A DNA stretch of 43,038 nucleotides from Candidatus Woesearchaeota archaeon (GCA_002688315.1 NZCN01000004.1:1-43038), one strand, 5' to 3'; counted from the stretch's first letter, positions 1-9,847 are shown. Numbers and translations: made by a program. The notes: generated from the letters alone by a model not told the origin.

Positions 1-1
1 A

Positions 2-139
2 AGTAAAGCTTGTATAATGGGTGATGGTGTAGAGTTAGCTGAGAATGGAGAGGGAAGAATATGGAGAGATCTTAATGAGCTTATAATTTGCTCTAAAACT
101 GCTGAGGAGCTCGGTTGGATAAGTAATAAAGATTCTTAA
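2..139 (+). CDS. C-terminal fragment of an unidentified protein running in from the left edge (…[45 protein letters not shown])
   Basis: Open frame from base 2 to TAA at 137-139. Convergent with atpD, and the two stop codons overlap. Confidence 0.5.
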   Translation, partial: SKACIMGDGVELAENGEGRIWRDLNELIICSKTAEELGWISNKDS

Positions 140-759
140 TAAACAACTTCTGTCTTTAACATCTTAAGCCTAGAAAAGTTGTCTCGCTCCATTTCTTCTA
201 AGCGTAGTCGGATGTAAGAAGCGTCTGTTTCAAGTCGTGGTATGGTAATCTGTTCGAGTGCGTTGACTTTTCTTTTTGTTCGCTCAATTTCTTTAAGAAG
301 CCGTTTGAGTGTGATTTCAATTTCTGCTGCAAGTGTTATCTTCTCAACAAGTTCTTCATAAGCAGCTGCTGCCTCGTCTATCTTTGCAGTTGCTGATAGC
401 AAGCCGTAACCTCGCTCAAAAATGTTTTTCTTCATATTTCCTGAAACAATAGAGGGAATCTTCACTCCCATGATGTTTTTTGTTTCAAGCTCTATAAGAG
501 GCTGTTTTTTGATTGACATAGCAACGCTTTTTATTTGAATGTCAGATTCTATGGCTCGCGCAATGTTGATTTTGTTAAGTGCAGTTTCGTATTCAGCAAC
601 CAGCTCCTGGCGTATATTTCTTGCTTTTTTAAGAACATTAAAAAATTCGAGTATTAAGCCGTCACGTTTTTTCTTTAGAAGTCCGTAGCCTGCATTTGCA
701 AGTTTTATTTTTTTCTTAATCTGTAGAAGTTCGCTTCGTGTTGGTTTAACGTCTGCCAT
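136..759 (-). CDS. atpD: A-type ATP synthase subunit D
   Basis: N-terminal [30 protein letters not shown] is typical of V/A-ATPase D. Position after B. Confidence 0.97.
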   Translation of the reverse strand: MADVKPTRSELLQIKKKIKLANAGYGLLKKKRDGLILEFFNVLKKARNIRQELVAEYETALNKINIARAIESDIQIKSVAMSIKKQPLIELETKNIMGVKIPSIVSGNMKKNIFERGYGLLSATAKIDEAAAAYEELVEKITLAAEIEITLKRLLKEIERTKRKVNALEQITIPRLETDASYIRLRLEEMERDNFSRLKMLKTEVVY

Positions 760-2113
760 AATATTTTTTCCTCAGTTCAGGGCTTATTCTTCCAAGCTCG
801 CTTTCTGAAATATCTGATAAAAGTTTCCATCCAATATCAAGTGTTTTTGAAATATTGCGATCTTCACTCTTACTTTGTTTTACAAATTTATTTTCAAACT
901 CTGAAGCAAATTTCAGCAGCTTACGGTCACGCTCTGACAATGATTCTTCTCCAACAATAGCTACAAGCCCTCGTAAATCTTTTCCTTCAGCATAAAATGC
1001 GTAAAGCTGGTCTGAAACTTGCTTGTGGTCTTCTCTTGTTTTCTTGTCTCCAATTCCAAGGTTCATAAGCCTTGAAAGAGAAGGCAGAACATCAATTGGA
1101 GGGTATATGTTGCGCCTATGCAATTCTCTGTCCAATACAATCTGTCCTTCTGTTATGTAGCCTGTAAGGTCAGGAATTGGATGTGTTATGTCATCTCCAA
1201 TCATTGTTAAGATTGGAAGCTGGGTTATTGAGCCTTTCTTTCCTTTAATCATGCCTGCTCTTTCATAGATGTTTGCAAGTGTAGTGTACATGTATCCTGG
1301 ATAGCCGCGTCTTCCTGGAATTTCTTCACGAGCTGAGCCTATTTCTCGCAGGCTTTCACAATAATTTGTCATGTCTGTTAAGATAACAAGAACATGCATG
1401 TCTTTTTCAAAAGCAAGATATTCTGCAGCAGTTAGTGCTAGTTGCGGTGTCAATAATCGCTCAACTGCAGGGTCGCTCGCCAGGTTAAGGAAAACTGAGG
1501 ACCTTTCCAAAGCTCCTGTTTGTTCAAAATCTTGGATAAATCTTTGCGCTTCCTCGTTTGTTATTCCCATTGCAGCAAAAACAATTGCAAAGTTTGATTC
1601 TTTTCCAACAACTTTTGCTTGCCTTGCTATTTGAAGTGCAATTTCGTTATGCGGAAGCCCTGAAGCTGAAAAAATAGGAAGCTTTTGGCCTCTGACTAAT
1701 GTGTTCATTGCGTCTATGGTTGAGACGCCTGTCTGGATAAAGTCTTCAGGGTTTCCTCTTGAGTAAGGGTTTATGGCTGCTCCGGTTATGTCCATCATCT
1801 TGTCAGCAACCAGTTCAGGGCCGCTGTCTATTGGTTTTCCTGAGCCGGAAAGGATTCTGCCTAAAAGTTCTTCTGATACTGGAAGCTTTATTGGCTGGTT
1901 AAGGAATTTAATTCTGCTGTTTAAGTCTATTCCTGCTGTTCCTTCAAATACCTGAACAACAACAGTTTCCTCGCTTGTGTCCAATACCTGGGCATTTTTT
2001 TCTTCGCCGTTAGGCATGAGTACTTTAACCATGTCAGAATACGCAACAGGCTCTGTTTTCTTAACAAATACAAGTGGTCCTGCAACTCTGCTTATTGTTT
2101 TATATTCCTTCAT
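746..2113 (-). CDS. atpB: A-type ATP synthase subunit B (regulatory)
   Basis: 455 aa with [15 protein letters not shown] and [11 protein letters not shown] motifs. Operon context. Confidence 0.98.
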   Translation of the reverse strand: MKEYKTISRVAGPLVFVKKTEPVAYSDMVKVLMPNGEEKNAQVLDTSEETVVVQVFEGTAGIDLNSRIKFLNQPIKLPVSEELLGRILSGSGKPIDSGPELVADKMMDITGAAINPYSRGNPEDFIQTGVSTIDAMNTLVRGQKLPIFSASGLPHNEIALQIARQAKVVGKESNFAIVFAAMGITNEEAQRFIQDFEQTGALERSSVFLNLASDPAVERLLTPQLALTAAEYLAFEKDMHVLVILTDMTNYCESLREIGSAREEIPGRRGYPGYMYTTLANIYERAGMIKGKKGSITQLPILTMIGDDITHPIPDLTGYITEGQIVLDRELHRRNIYPPIDVLPSLSRLMNLGIGDKKTREDHKQVSDQLYAFYAEGKDLRGLVAIVGEESLSERDRKLLKFASEFENKFVKQSKSEDRNISKTLDIGWKLLSDISESELGRISPELRKKYYGRR

Positions 2114-2168
2114 TTTGCTTGTCTCCTTATAGCTTTCAAAATGAAGCTACGAACGAAGTGAGTTTGTT

Positions 2169-3902
2169 TCATTTCTTATCACTCTTCATTTTTCTGAATT
2201 CTGATTCCATTTCTTTCACTATGCTGTTGAGGAGCTTTTCGTATTCTTTCTCAAACTTTACGTCTGCAAGTTTTTCTTTTGATTTTATCGACACGATGTC
2301 AGAGACTTTTGAGCCTTCTCCAAGGGCTTTATAGGCTAAATCTCCGTATTTCAGGATTGTTTTCATAAAAGAGTAAGTTTTCTTTGGTTCTGAAAAAGTA
2401 TCAACTGCATGGAATGCGTTTTGCTGAAGAAACATTTCTCTTGCAAGCCTTGCGATTTCAAGTGTTACTTGCTCTTTTTCAGGCAACGCATCGCTTCCAA
2501 CAAGCTGGACAATTTCAAGGAGTTTTTCTTCTTCTTGAAGGATAGACATTATTTTGTCGACAATTGGTCTCCAGTCTTCTGCTACATTTGCAGAGAACCA
2601 TTTTTCAAGAATGTCAAGGTAAAGAGAGTAGGAATCCAGCCAGTTAATTGCAGGGAAGTGCCTTCTTTGCGCTAGTTTTGAGTCAAGTCTCCAGAAGCAC
2701 TTTACAACTCTTAGAGTGCCTTGTGTTACTGGTTCTGACATGTCACCTCCTGCAGGGGATACTGCTCCGATAACAGAAATTGAGCCGTCTGTTTTGTTAA
2801 GATTAGAGTAACGGCCAGCTCTTTCGTAAAAATCAGCAAGTCTTGTTGAGAGGTATGCAGGATAGCCTTCTTCTCCAGGTAATTCTTCCAAACGGGATGA
2901 TATTTCACGCATTGCTTCTGCCCATCTGGAAGTGGAGTCTGCCATTACTGCTACATTATAACCCATATCGCGATAATATTCTGCTAAAGTCATTCCGCAA
3001 TAGACAGAAGCTTCTCTTGCAGCTACTGGCATGTTAGAAGTGTTAGCTATGAGAATTGTTCTGTTAAGCAGTGGTTTTCCTGTGCGTGGGTCTGTAAGTT
3101 TAGGGAATTCTGTAAGAACTTCAGTCATTTCATTGCCGCGCTCTCCGCAGCCAACATAAACGATTATTTCAGCGTCACACCATTTTGCCAAAGATTGTTG
3201 CGTGACTGTTTTGCCTGTTCCAAATCCGCCTGGAATAGCTGCTACGCCTCCTTTTGCAAGGGGGAATAATGAATCAAATATTCTTTGGCCGGTGATAAGC
3301 GGAATGTTTGGCGGTAGCTTTTTGGATGTTGGCCTTGGTGTTCTGACAGGCCATTTTTGCATCAGCTTTATTTTGTCTCCTGAGTCTAGTTTGCATACGA
3401 TTTCATCAACAGTAAATGAGCCTGAGCTTATTTCAGTTATTTTTCCTTTTTTATTCGGAGGAATCATTATTTTATGGTTTATTTGTCCTTCCATTACTGT
3501 TCCTATTATTTTGCCTCCTGAAACATCATCGCCTTTTTTTGCTGTTGCTTTAAATTCCCATTTTTTCTCGTGATTAAGTCCTGGTGCAGTTGCTCCTCTT
3601 TTGATAAAGTCTCCTAGTTGCGCTTTTAAGTCAGGTAATGGTCTTTGTATGCCGTCATAGATGGATGTTAGCAAACCAGGCCCAAGTTCGATTGAGAGAG
3701 GTTCTCCAGTATTGCTCACAGTTGCTCCTGGTTTTAATCCAGTAGTGTCTTCATAAATTTGAATAGTGCATTTGTTTCCATTTATTTGGATTACTTCTCC
3801 GAGAAGCTTTTCCTCTCCTACAAGAACAATGTCAAACATTCTTGCATCAAGTTCAGCAACAGCAACAGGTCCGGCAACTCTGTAGACTTTGCCTGTTTTC
3901 AT
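2169..3902 (-). CDS. atpA: A-type ATP synthase subunit A (catalytic)
   Basis: 577 aa, P-loop GGFGTGKT, STSRWAEAMREISSRLEELPGEEGYPAYL. No intein visible. Confidence 0.98.
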   Translation of the reverse strand: MKTGKVYRVAGPVAVAELDARMFDIVLVGEEKLLGEVIQINGNKCTIQIYEDTTGLKPGATVSNTGEPLSIELGPGLLTSIYDGIQRPLPDLKAQLGDFIKRGATAPGLNHEKKWEFKATAKKGDDVSGGKIIGTVMEGQINHKIMIPPNKKGKITEISSGSFTVDEIVCKLDSGDKIKLMQKWPVRTPRPTSKKLPPNIPLITGQRIFDSLFPLAKGGVAAIPGGFGTGKTVTQQSLAKWCDAEIIVYVGCGERGNEMTEVLTEFPKLTDPRTGKPLLNRTILIANTSNMPVAAREASVYCGMTLAEYYRDMGYNVAVMADSTSRWAEAMREISSRLEELPGEEGYPAYLSTRLADFYERAGRYSNLNKTDGSISVIGAVSPAGGDMSEPVTQGTLRVVKCFWRLDSKLAQRRHFPAINWLDSYSLYLDILEKWFSANVAEDWRPIVDKIMSILQEEEKLLEIVQLVGSDALPEKEQVTLEIARLAREMFLQQNAFHAVDTFSEPKKTYSFMKTILKYGDLAYKALGEGSKVSDIVSIKSKEKLADVKFEKEYEKLLNSIVKEMESEFRKMKSDKK

Positions 3903-4186
3903 ACTTCCACTCCGATTGATTTTCTAATCATTTTTTTAAGCGAGTCTTCTGAAGCTTCTTTTGAAAGTGTAATGTAAATCGGTTTCAATGAGTTTTCTAA
4001 AGTTTCTTTTTCTTCAGTTTCAAGCAGTTTAAACAAATTTTCATCCAATATCACTATGCCAATTTCAGTGTCTTGTCTGATTTTTGAAATAGCTTCTTGC
4101 GGTTTATCTGTCTCAAATATCTTTTTTATTCCAGCTAGTCTGAATCCAAGGCAAAAGTCTTCCTTGCCTATAACTGCGATTTCCAT
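3899..4186 (-). CDS. atpF: A-type ATP synthase subunit F
   Basis: 95 aa, IAVIGKEDFCLGFRLAGIK. Located between C and A. Confidence 0.93.
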   Translation of the reverse strand: MEIAVIGKEDFCLGFRLAGIKKIFETDKPQEAISKIRQDTEIGIVILDENLFKLLETEEKETLENSLKPIYITLSKEASEDSLKKMIRKSIGVEV

Positions 4187-4188
4187 TT

Positions 4189-5223
4189 TTAAGCTATTAT
4201 TTGTTGTTCAATAAATTCTTCGTCTAAATTTAGTTGTCTTGATTTAAGCAGCATCTTTAGGTTCTTAACTTCTACTTCTTTTGCGAACATGTATCCCAAT
4301 ATCACGTCAACAGTCAGTGGGTGCTGGTGAAGCAGCAATCTTGTTTTTTTTAGCAGGTTTTTCCCAAGCTCGATTTCAACATCAGTTAAGCTGTTGTTCG
4401 ATGCAAAATCTTCCAATGCTTTTTCAGATACTCCCAGTTGTGATAGTATTTTTGTTATGTCTTCTTTGTTATCAGTATCTATTATTTTTTTAACAATTGT
4501 TGATATTTTTCCGATAATATAGCTCTGGGTTTTGTGTTTGTCTACCTCTGCGCGTTTCAGCCTCAAAACATTCATAATATTCGTTGTCTCAATTTCGGTT
4601 TCTAAGAATTGTTTAAAAAGTTTGCCTTCTGAAGGTATAGTTTTTGAGAATTTAATCATTCTGTTGTAATATTCCCTATCAAAAAAATTCTCAAGGTCAA
4701 CAATACTATTCTTTGATTTTAATGTTTCAAGAGAATTGCTTAAAGATTCAAATTGTATTCCCACAATAACAAGTTTTCTGAGAAATTCTTCAACAGATTC
4801 TGATTGTAAAAGTTTATCTAGATGCTGCGTTAATTTTCCTGTTTGAAGAAGCATTGGAGCAATTAGTTCTGCAGGAGTGTTTGTATGCAAACCTCTTAAT
4901 ATTGTCTTAATGTTCCACAAGTCTGCTCTTGAAAGATATGCGTCTATGAGGATGTCTACCTCTTTTGGTGAAATGTTTTTAAGCTTATTCCATGTGTTTA
5001 CAAGATTTTTGTTAAGAGCCATTTCCATAAGTTCAATTCCAGAGTAATTAACGCCGAGCTCGTCTATTGCTTTTTTGTATTGTGAGCTTTGAAGAAAACT
5101 TATTATCTCGTTAAGGCTCATCTTAAGAAGCTTATGGTAATCTTCTTTATCCAAAAGATAAGAGCGCATAACACTAACTCTTGCATAAGTGTACGGATAT
5201 TTGCCTAGTGTTAATTGTTTCAT
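4189..5223 (-). CDS. atpC: A-type ATP synthase subunit C
   Basis: 344 aa, YPYTYARVSVMRSYLLDKEDYHKLL. Operon position. Confidence 0.95.
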   Translation of the reverse strand: MKQLTLGKYPYTYARVSVMRSYLLDKEDYHKLLKMSLNEIISFLQSSQYKKAIDELGVNYSGIELMEMALNKNLVNTWNKLKNISPKEVDILIDAYLSRADLWNIKTILRGLHTNTPAELIAPMLLQTGKLTQHLDKLLQSESVEEFLRKLVIVGIQFESLSNSLETLKSKNSIVDLENFFDREYYNRMIKFSKTIPSEGKLFKQFLETEIETTNIMNVLRLKRAEVDKHKTQSYIIGKISTIVKKIIDTDNKEDITKILSQLGVSEKALEDFASNNSLTDVEIELGKNLLKKTRLLLHQHPLTVDVILGYMFAKEVEVKNLKMLLKSRQLNLDEEFIEQQIIA

Positions 5224-5768
5224 TTTTCAAATAGAACTTTATTTAGTTTTGGTAAAAGTGAGCCTTTAAGCTGGTTCAGCAAAGTTTCATAGCTGTAGTC
5301 AACTCTCAAGGTTCCATTTGCTGATTCTGCTATTATTCCTCCAAGGATATCAGTTTCTTTGACTTTGTAGCCGCTTACAAACTTGCGATCTTTTTTGTTG
5401 CAGTGCACAATAGCTATGTCTATTTCAGATTTAGCTTTCTCAAGCATTTTTTTGATGTGACTTGCCCGTTCAGAGTCAGGAAGCTGGGAGAGTTTTTCTC
5501 TTGCAATTGAAAAAGTTTCGTCAACAAATTCTTTCCTGAACGCAAGAGTAAGCTTTTTTGACTCAAGTTTTGCAGCTGCGTCTTCGCGTCTTTTGATAGA
5601 CTCCACTTCAGAATCCAATTTTTTTCTAAAAATTGTTTCTTTTTCCCTGGCTTGCTTAGAGAAAGATTGTAATATGTTTTTAGACTCTGTGTTTGCAGAG
5701 TCCAATCTAGACTTGGCCTTAAGCTTGGCCTCTTCTAGTACTTTTCCTTTTACTCTTTCAAGACCCAT
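5220..5768 (-). CDS. atpE: A-type ATP synthase subunit E
   Basis: 182 aa with charged coiled-coil N-terminus and a C-terminal VDYSYETLLNQ-type domain. Operon position. Confidence 0.93.
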   Translation of the reverse strand: MGLERVKGKVLEEAKLKAKSRLDSANTESKNILQSFSKQAREKETIFRKKLDSEVESIKRREDAAAKLESKKLTLAFRKEFVDETFSIAREKLSQLPDSERASHIKKMLEKAKSEIDIAIVHCNKKDRKFVSGYKVKETDILGGIIAESANGTLRVDYSYETLLNQLKGSLLPKLNKVLFEK

Positions 5769-5773
5769 TCTCT

Positions 5774-5995
5774 TTATTCAGCAAGTCCTATAATCAGAAA
5801 TGCCATAACAAAGCCAAATATTACTAGCGTTTCCGGAATTACTGTTAAAATCAATCCTTTTCCGAACGTCTCGCTCTTTTCTGCCATTGCTCCAACAGCT
5901 GCTGCTCCGATTTCTTTTTCAGCAATTCCTGCTGCAATAGCTGTCAATCCGATTGCAAGGCCTGCGCCTATAGCAATTAATCCTGCTTCTGTCAT
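5774..5995 (-). CDS. atpK: A-type ATP synthase subunit K (c-type proteolipid)
   Basis: 73 aa, two TM helices, glycine-rich, ion-binding PETLVIFG motif. Confidence 0.95.
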   Translation of the reverse strand: MTEAGLIAIGAGLAIGLTAIAAGIAEKEIGAAAVGAMAEKSETFGKGLILTVIPETLVIFGFVMAFLIIGLAE

Positions 5996-5996
5996 T

Positions 5997-7871
5997 TTAG
6001 TCTACCTCCGTTATTTTTTTACCGAATGGATGAAATGGAATTGCGCCTCCTTTAAAGAATTTTGTGAAAAATTCAACATAATGCAACCTTAAAGACTGAA
6101 GAAACCCGCCCATTAAGCCAAGAGCTATGTTCAATGCATGCCCTAAAATGCCGATAATCACTGCAGCTAATATCATGATTCCTCCTTTACTGGCAAATTC
6201 TTCAACAAAGCCATTTACAACAACAGCAAGACCTACTGAAGCAAGGCCTACTGCCATAAGCCGCGAGTAAGAAAGAATGTTGCTGAAAAGGCCAGGTATT
6301 TCTACAAGTCCTGATACTGATTCGCCAAGATAAATCATTATTAGTGAAACAATTGCCAAGATTACGTTTATGTACATTGGAATAGGCAGCAATCCTGATA
6401 AGGAAATAGCTATTCCTACGAGGCTTATCTGCAGCAGCCACCAGCTTGCTTTTGCAAGTATAGCTTTCTTAAGACCATGCTCAAGTTCATTGATAAAGCC
6501 TAACAACAGCCCAAGATTGACATGCAATAAGCCTATGATTACAGATATATACAACATTTCCTGAACTTGGTGAAGCCTGCTTATCAAATGAGGAAGATGA
6601 TAGCCAAAAAGCTCTTCAAAACCAAATACTTCCCCAAACAAGAAGCCGAAAAATATGGATGCCATAGCAGCTGGCATAATTACTTTTGCGAGAGGTTTCA
6701 TGGAAGGAAATTTCTTTGCAAAGTATAAAAGTAGCAAAACAATAGTTGCGCCATACCCTATATCTCCAAGAATAATTCCAAAGAAAAGAGGGAAGGATAT
6801 GAAAAGAAAGATAGTAGGATCTATCTCAGCATATTTAGGCAAAGCATAAAGATTCATAAGAAATTCAAAAGGTTTTGTAAGTTTAGTGTTTGAAAGCTTA
6901 ACAGGAACTTCTTCATCATGGGAAGGCTGTTTTACTTCTATTTCAACATTTTGTTTAGTAATATTTTGAACTCTTTCAGTTAGTTTTTCAACATTTTTTG
7001 AAGGAACCCATCCTGTAACTACAAAAATGTTTTCCGAAGCAGCAAACTTTAATGGAGCTTCTGCTTTCTCAAGTTCAATTGACAAAAATTTTTCAGAAAG
7101 CAGCAAAAAATCATGCCATTTGTTTCCAAGAGATGTAAGCTGTCTATTAACAGTTAGTTTTGAATTCAAAAGTTTTTCTTTTTCTAAAACAAGAGAAGAA
7201 AGTTCTTCTGGAACTTTTCTTTTCATTTCTGCAATAAGTGTCAAGTCGAGCTCAGAAAAATTATGCTTGGTTAGCAAGTTTGAAGCGCTGTCTTTTGAGT
7301 CATTTGACACAAATAAAGCCAATAAACCAGTATCTTCTGCATAGCTAATTTCAAATTCATCAGTTATTTTAGAAAGGTTTTTTTCAAATAGTTTCGGTTC
7401 TTTAACATGCCCGACAAAAACAGTGATTGATGAATAGCTGCCGAATGATTCAAGAGGAAGCTTTAGTTTTTCAATTTGTGACAGAAGATTTTTTTTAGCT
7501 TCGATAAGTTTAATCTCATTTTCAATGTTTTTTAGTTTTTCGAGTTTAGAGGCAGTTTCTTCTTGCAAAAGTTTAGTTGTCTTGGTAAGATGCGCAAAAT
7601 TTTTTACGCCTATTGCCTTAAAACCATTGCTTAATGTTACGCCATTGTTTAAGTTAAGGTTTGAGATTAAAGCGCGGACTGCCACTAAAGCTTCTGATAT
7701 GTTTGAAGCATTTTCTAAGGGAGTTCCTATGTCAATCTCAGATTTTGCATGGTTTATTATGTGAAACGCATTAAGTTTGTACATTTCATTTATAGTTTTG
7801 TCAAGAAAACTTTTTGGAGATGTAATTATCACTTTACTCATGCGTTCAGGTTGAAGCATATCATTCACCAA
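5997..7871 (-). CDS. atpI: A-type ATP synthase subunit I (a-subunit equivalent)
   Basis: 624 aa with soluble N-terminal half and multi-TM C-terminal half containing GDIGYG and ILSYSRLMAVGLA. Confidence 0.97.
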   Translation of the reverse strand: MVNDMLQPERMSKVIITSPKSFLDKTINEMYKLNAFHIINHAKSEIDIGTPLENASNISEALVAVRALISNLNLNNGVTLSNGFKAIGVKNFAHLTKTTKLLQEETASKLEKLKNIENEIKLIEAKKNLLSQIEKLKLPLESFGSYSSITVFVGHVKEPKLFEKNLSKITDEFEISYAEDTGLLALFVSNDSKDSASNLLTKHNFSELDLTLIAEMKRKVPEELSSLVLEKEKLLNSKLTVNRQLTSLGNKWHDFLLLSEKFLSIELEKAEAPLKFAASENIFVVTGWVPSKNVEKLTERVQNITKQNVEIEVKQPSHDEEVPVKLSNTKLTKPFEFLMNLYALPKYAEIDPTIFLFISFPLFFGIILGDIGYGATIVLLLLYFAKKFPSMKPLAKVIMPAAMASIFFGFLFGEVFGFEELFGYHLPHLISRLHQVQEMLYISVIIGLLHVNLGLLLGFINELEHGLKKAILAKASWWLLQISLVGIAISLSGLLPIPMYINVILAIVSLIMIYLGESVSGLVEIPGLFSNILSYSRLMAVGLASVGLAVVVNGFVEEFASKGGIMILAAVIIGILGHALNIALGLMGGFLQSLRLHYVEFFTKFFKGGAIPFHPFGKKITEVD

Positions 7872-8193
7872 TAAGCTCTGGAAGGTTATCGAGGATTAAG
7901 TTCACGCTTTTGTCTTTTCTTTTATTGGCCATTGCTCTAAGTTCATCAATAGCTTGTTTGCTTTTTTCCAGCTTTTTTTCTTTTGATTTTGAGATTTCAC
8001 TAAGCACAGCTTTTATTGTTTTATCACTTAATTCTTTAAGCTCAGCATCTTTTTCAGAAAGCAGTTTAAAAGCATCGTTATGTGCTTTCTGGATAATTTC
8101 AGAGCTCTGTTTTTCTGAATCAGAAATAATTTTTTCAGCTTCCGCCTCTATGGAGCGGATTTCTTTAAATAGCTGTTCAGACATGGGAATCAT
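7861..8193 (-). CDS. atpH: A-type ATP synthase subunit H
   Basis: 110-aa coiled-coil protein at the head of the operon. An alternative start MSEQ lies at 8184. Confidence 0.85.
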   Translation of the reverse strand: MIPMSEQLFKEIRSIEAEAEKIISDSEKQSSEIIQKAHNDAFKLLSEKDAELKELSDKTIKAVLSEISKSKEKKLEKSKQAIDELRAMANKRKDKSVNLILDNLPELIGE

Positions 8194-8205
8194 TGATTAA
8201 AAGAG

Positions 8206-8515
8206 TGTAGGGCAAAGATAAGCCACCTTCTGTCAAACCCCTTACGGAAGGTTTGCCTTAACATTCGACTAAGCGCCAAAGGCTTGCACCAACCGGGCAG
8301 CTGTCTCACCGTATCCTTTAACCGACATCCATAGGTTAACTCTCAACCATTGCTGGTTGATTCGCCATTTCATCCTTGATTAAAGGCCGTGTTGTTTCTT
8401 CGCTGGAGCGCACTTTTCAGCACCTGCCTCTCAGCAGCGGTTATGTTGCTCATAATGAGCTGGTGGGTGGACTTTCCTAAGCATAATATGCCTGGTGTTA
8501 AGCACTTGCCCTACA
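8206..8515 (-). ncRNA. rnpB: Archaeal RNase P RNA
   Basis: The minus strand carries AGGAAAGUCC (CR-I) near the 5' end and ACAGAAGGUGGCUUAU (CR-V) near the 3' end. The ends pair as P1 (UGUAGGGCAA / UUGCCCUACA). Boundaries come from P1. Confidence 0.93.
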
Positions 8516-8534
8516 ACTCAAAGGGTTAAATCAT

Positions 8535-8547
8535 GGTTTAAAAATGT
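8535..8547 (-). promoter_or_regulatory. TATA box for rnpB
   Basis: The minus strand reads ACATTTTTAAACC, centred about 26 nt upstream of the inferred RNase P 5' end. Confidence 0.6.
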
Positions 8548-8662
8548 TTCGCAGAAGTAGATATTGCACTTTTTTAAAGGATAAGTAGTGAAAATCCTTA
8601 ATCTTATTTTGCATAAAAGAAAAAGATTTATATAGCAATTTCAGCATTTTGCAATAAAGACT

Positions 8663-9847
8663 ATGAGAAACAAAAAAGCTCAGCCTTCTGGAGCAGGTGC
8701 TGCTTCCCTGATCATCGTAATAGCTTTGTTCATCTTGGTATACATACTTTTTTTGCCTTCTGAAGACAGGAAAGAGCTTATTGAAGGTGATGATTCAGAA
8801 GTATCTGCGTCTGAACGTGAAGCTATTGCTTCAGTTCTGCTCGAGGAAAGCCCTGGTACAATTACAAAGATTAAGGAACGTGAATTTGAGCATAATATAC
8901 CTTCTTTTAACCTTTTCACAGAAAAGGAAGACGCTATCCTTAAAAAAGTTGATTCTGTCTTTATTGAAAGCTCTGGAATATCTTCAAAGGCAATTCCGAT
9001 ATTTATCAAGGATAAGACTGAAAACAGCAAACTTTCTTTTTCAGTAAACGAGCATGGGGGAAGGCTTACAATAGTGTTTAATGATGAAGAGGTTTTTAAG
9101 GGAGAAATTGGAGAAACTCTTGAGCCTTTGTCTATTGACTTAAAGGAAGAAAACTTGATAGAGTTTTCAGTTGATTCTCCTCCTAAATGGCAGTTCTGGA
9201 GGAATAATTTTTATGACTTAAGGAATGTGCAGATTTCTTCAACTGTTGAAAAGCTTGCAAACAAAGAAGCATTACACACTTTTTTCGTTAGCAAAGAAGA
9301 GGCTGATAAAGAAAACATCGAAGATGCATTCATAAGGTATTTTGTTGATTGTAATGTAAATGAAGTTGACAAGCTTTCTGTGTTTCTAAATGGCAATCTT
9401 CTTTCAGCAAAAGTTCCTGATTGTGAAAGCTTTGAAAAAACTTTCATAGACCCTGATGATTTTATTGAGGGAAAAAATGAGCTGCTCTTTTCTTCTGAAC
9501 AAGGAAGGTACTTAATTGACAGGACAGCTGTAAAGACAACTCTTCGCAAGGCAATTTCTCCTGTTTATTTCTTTGACATTAACCAGAGCCAATTTGATTT
9601 GATAGACAATAACACAATAAATACTTCACTTAGCCTTAAATTTATTGATGATGACGAAAAGAAGAATGCGATTATAGAGGTTAATCAGCATCGCATATCT
9701 CTTGACACAAGGCAGGACGCATTTTCAAAGAACATAGACCTATTTGTGAATGAGGGCAGCAATTCCATAAGAATAACCCCTGAAAGAACATTGCACGTAT
9801 TAGAGTTAAAAGTTGACCTTGACTGCAAAGAAGATGATTGCGGTTAA
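8663..9847 (+). CDS. Membrane-anchored exported protein with class III-like signal and about three beta-rich repeats
   Basis: N-terminal MRNKKAQPSGAGAASLIIVIALFILVYILFL, then three similar beta-strand segments. TTTATATA box upstream at about 8627. Confidence 0.75.
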   Translation: MRNKKAQPSGAGAASLIIVIALFILVYILFLPSEDRKELIEGDDSEVSASEREAIASVLLEESPGTITKIKEREFEHNIPSFNLFTEKEDAILKKVDSVFIESSGISSKAIPIFIKDKTENSKLSFSVNEHGGRLTIVFNDEEVFKGEIGETLEPLSIDLKEENLIEFSVDSPPKWQFWRNNFYDLRNVQISSTVEKLANKEALHTFFVSKEEADKENIEDAFIRYFVDCNVNEVDKLSVFLNGNLLSAKVPDCESFEKTFIDPDDFIEGKNELLFSSEQGRYLIDRTAVKTTLRKAISPVYFFDINQSQFDLIDNNTINTSLSLKFIDDDEKKNAIIEVNQHRISLDTRQDAFSKNIDLFVNEGSNSIRITPERTLHVLELKVDLDCKEDDCG

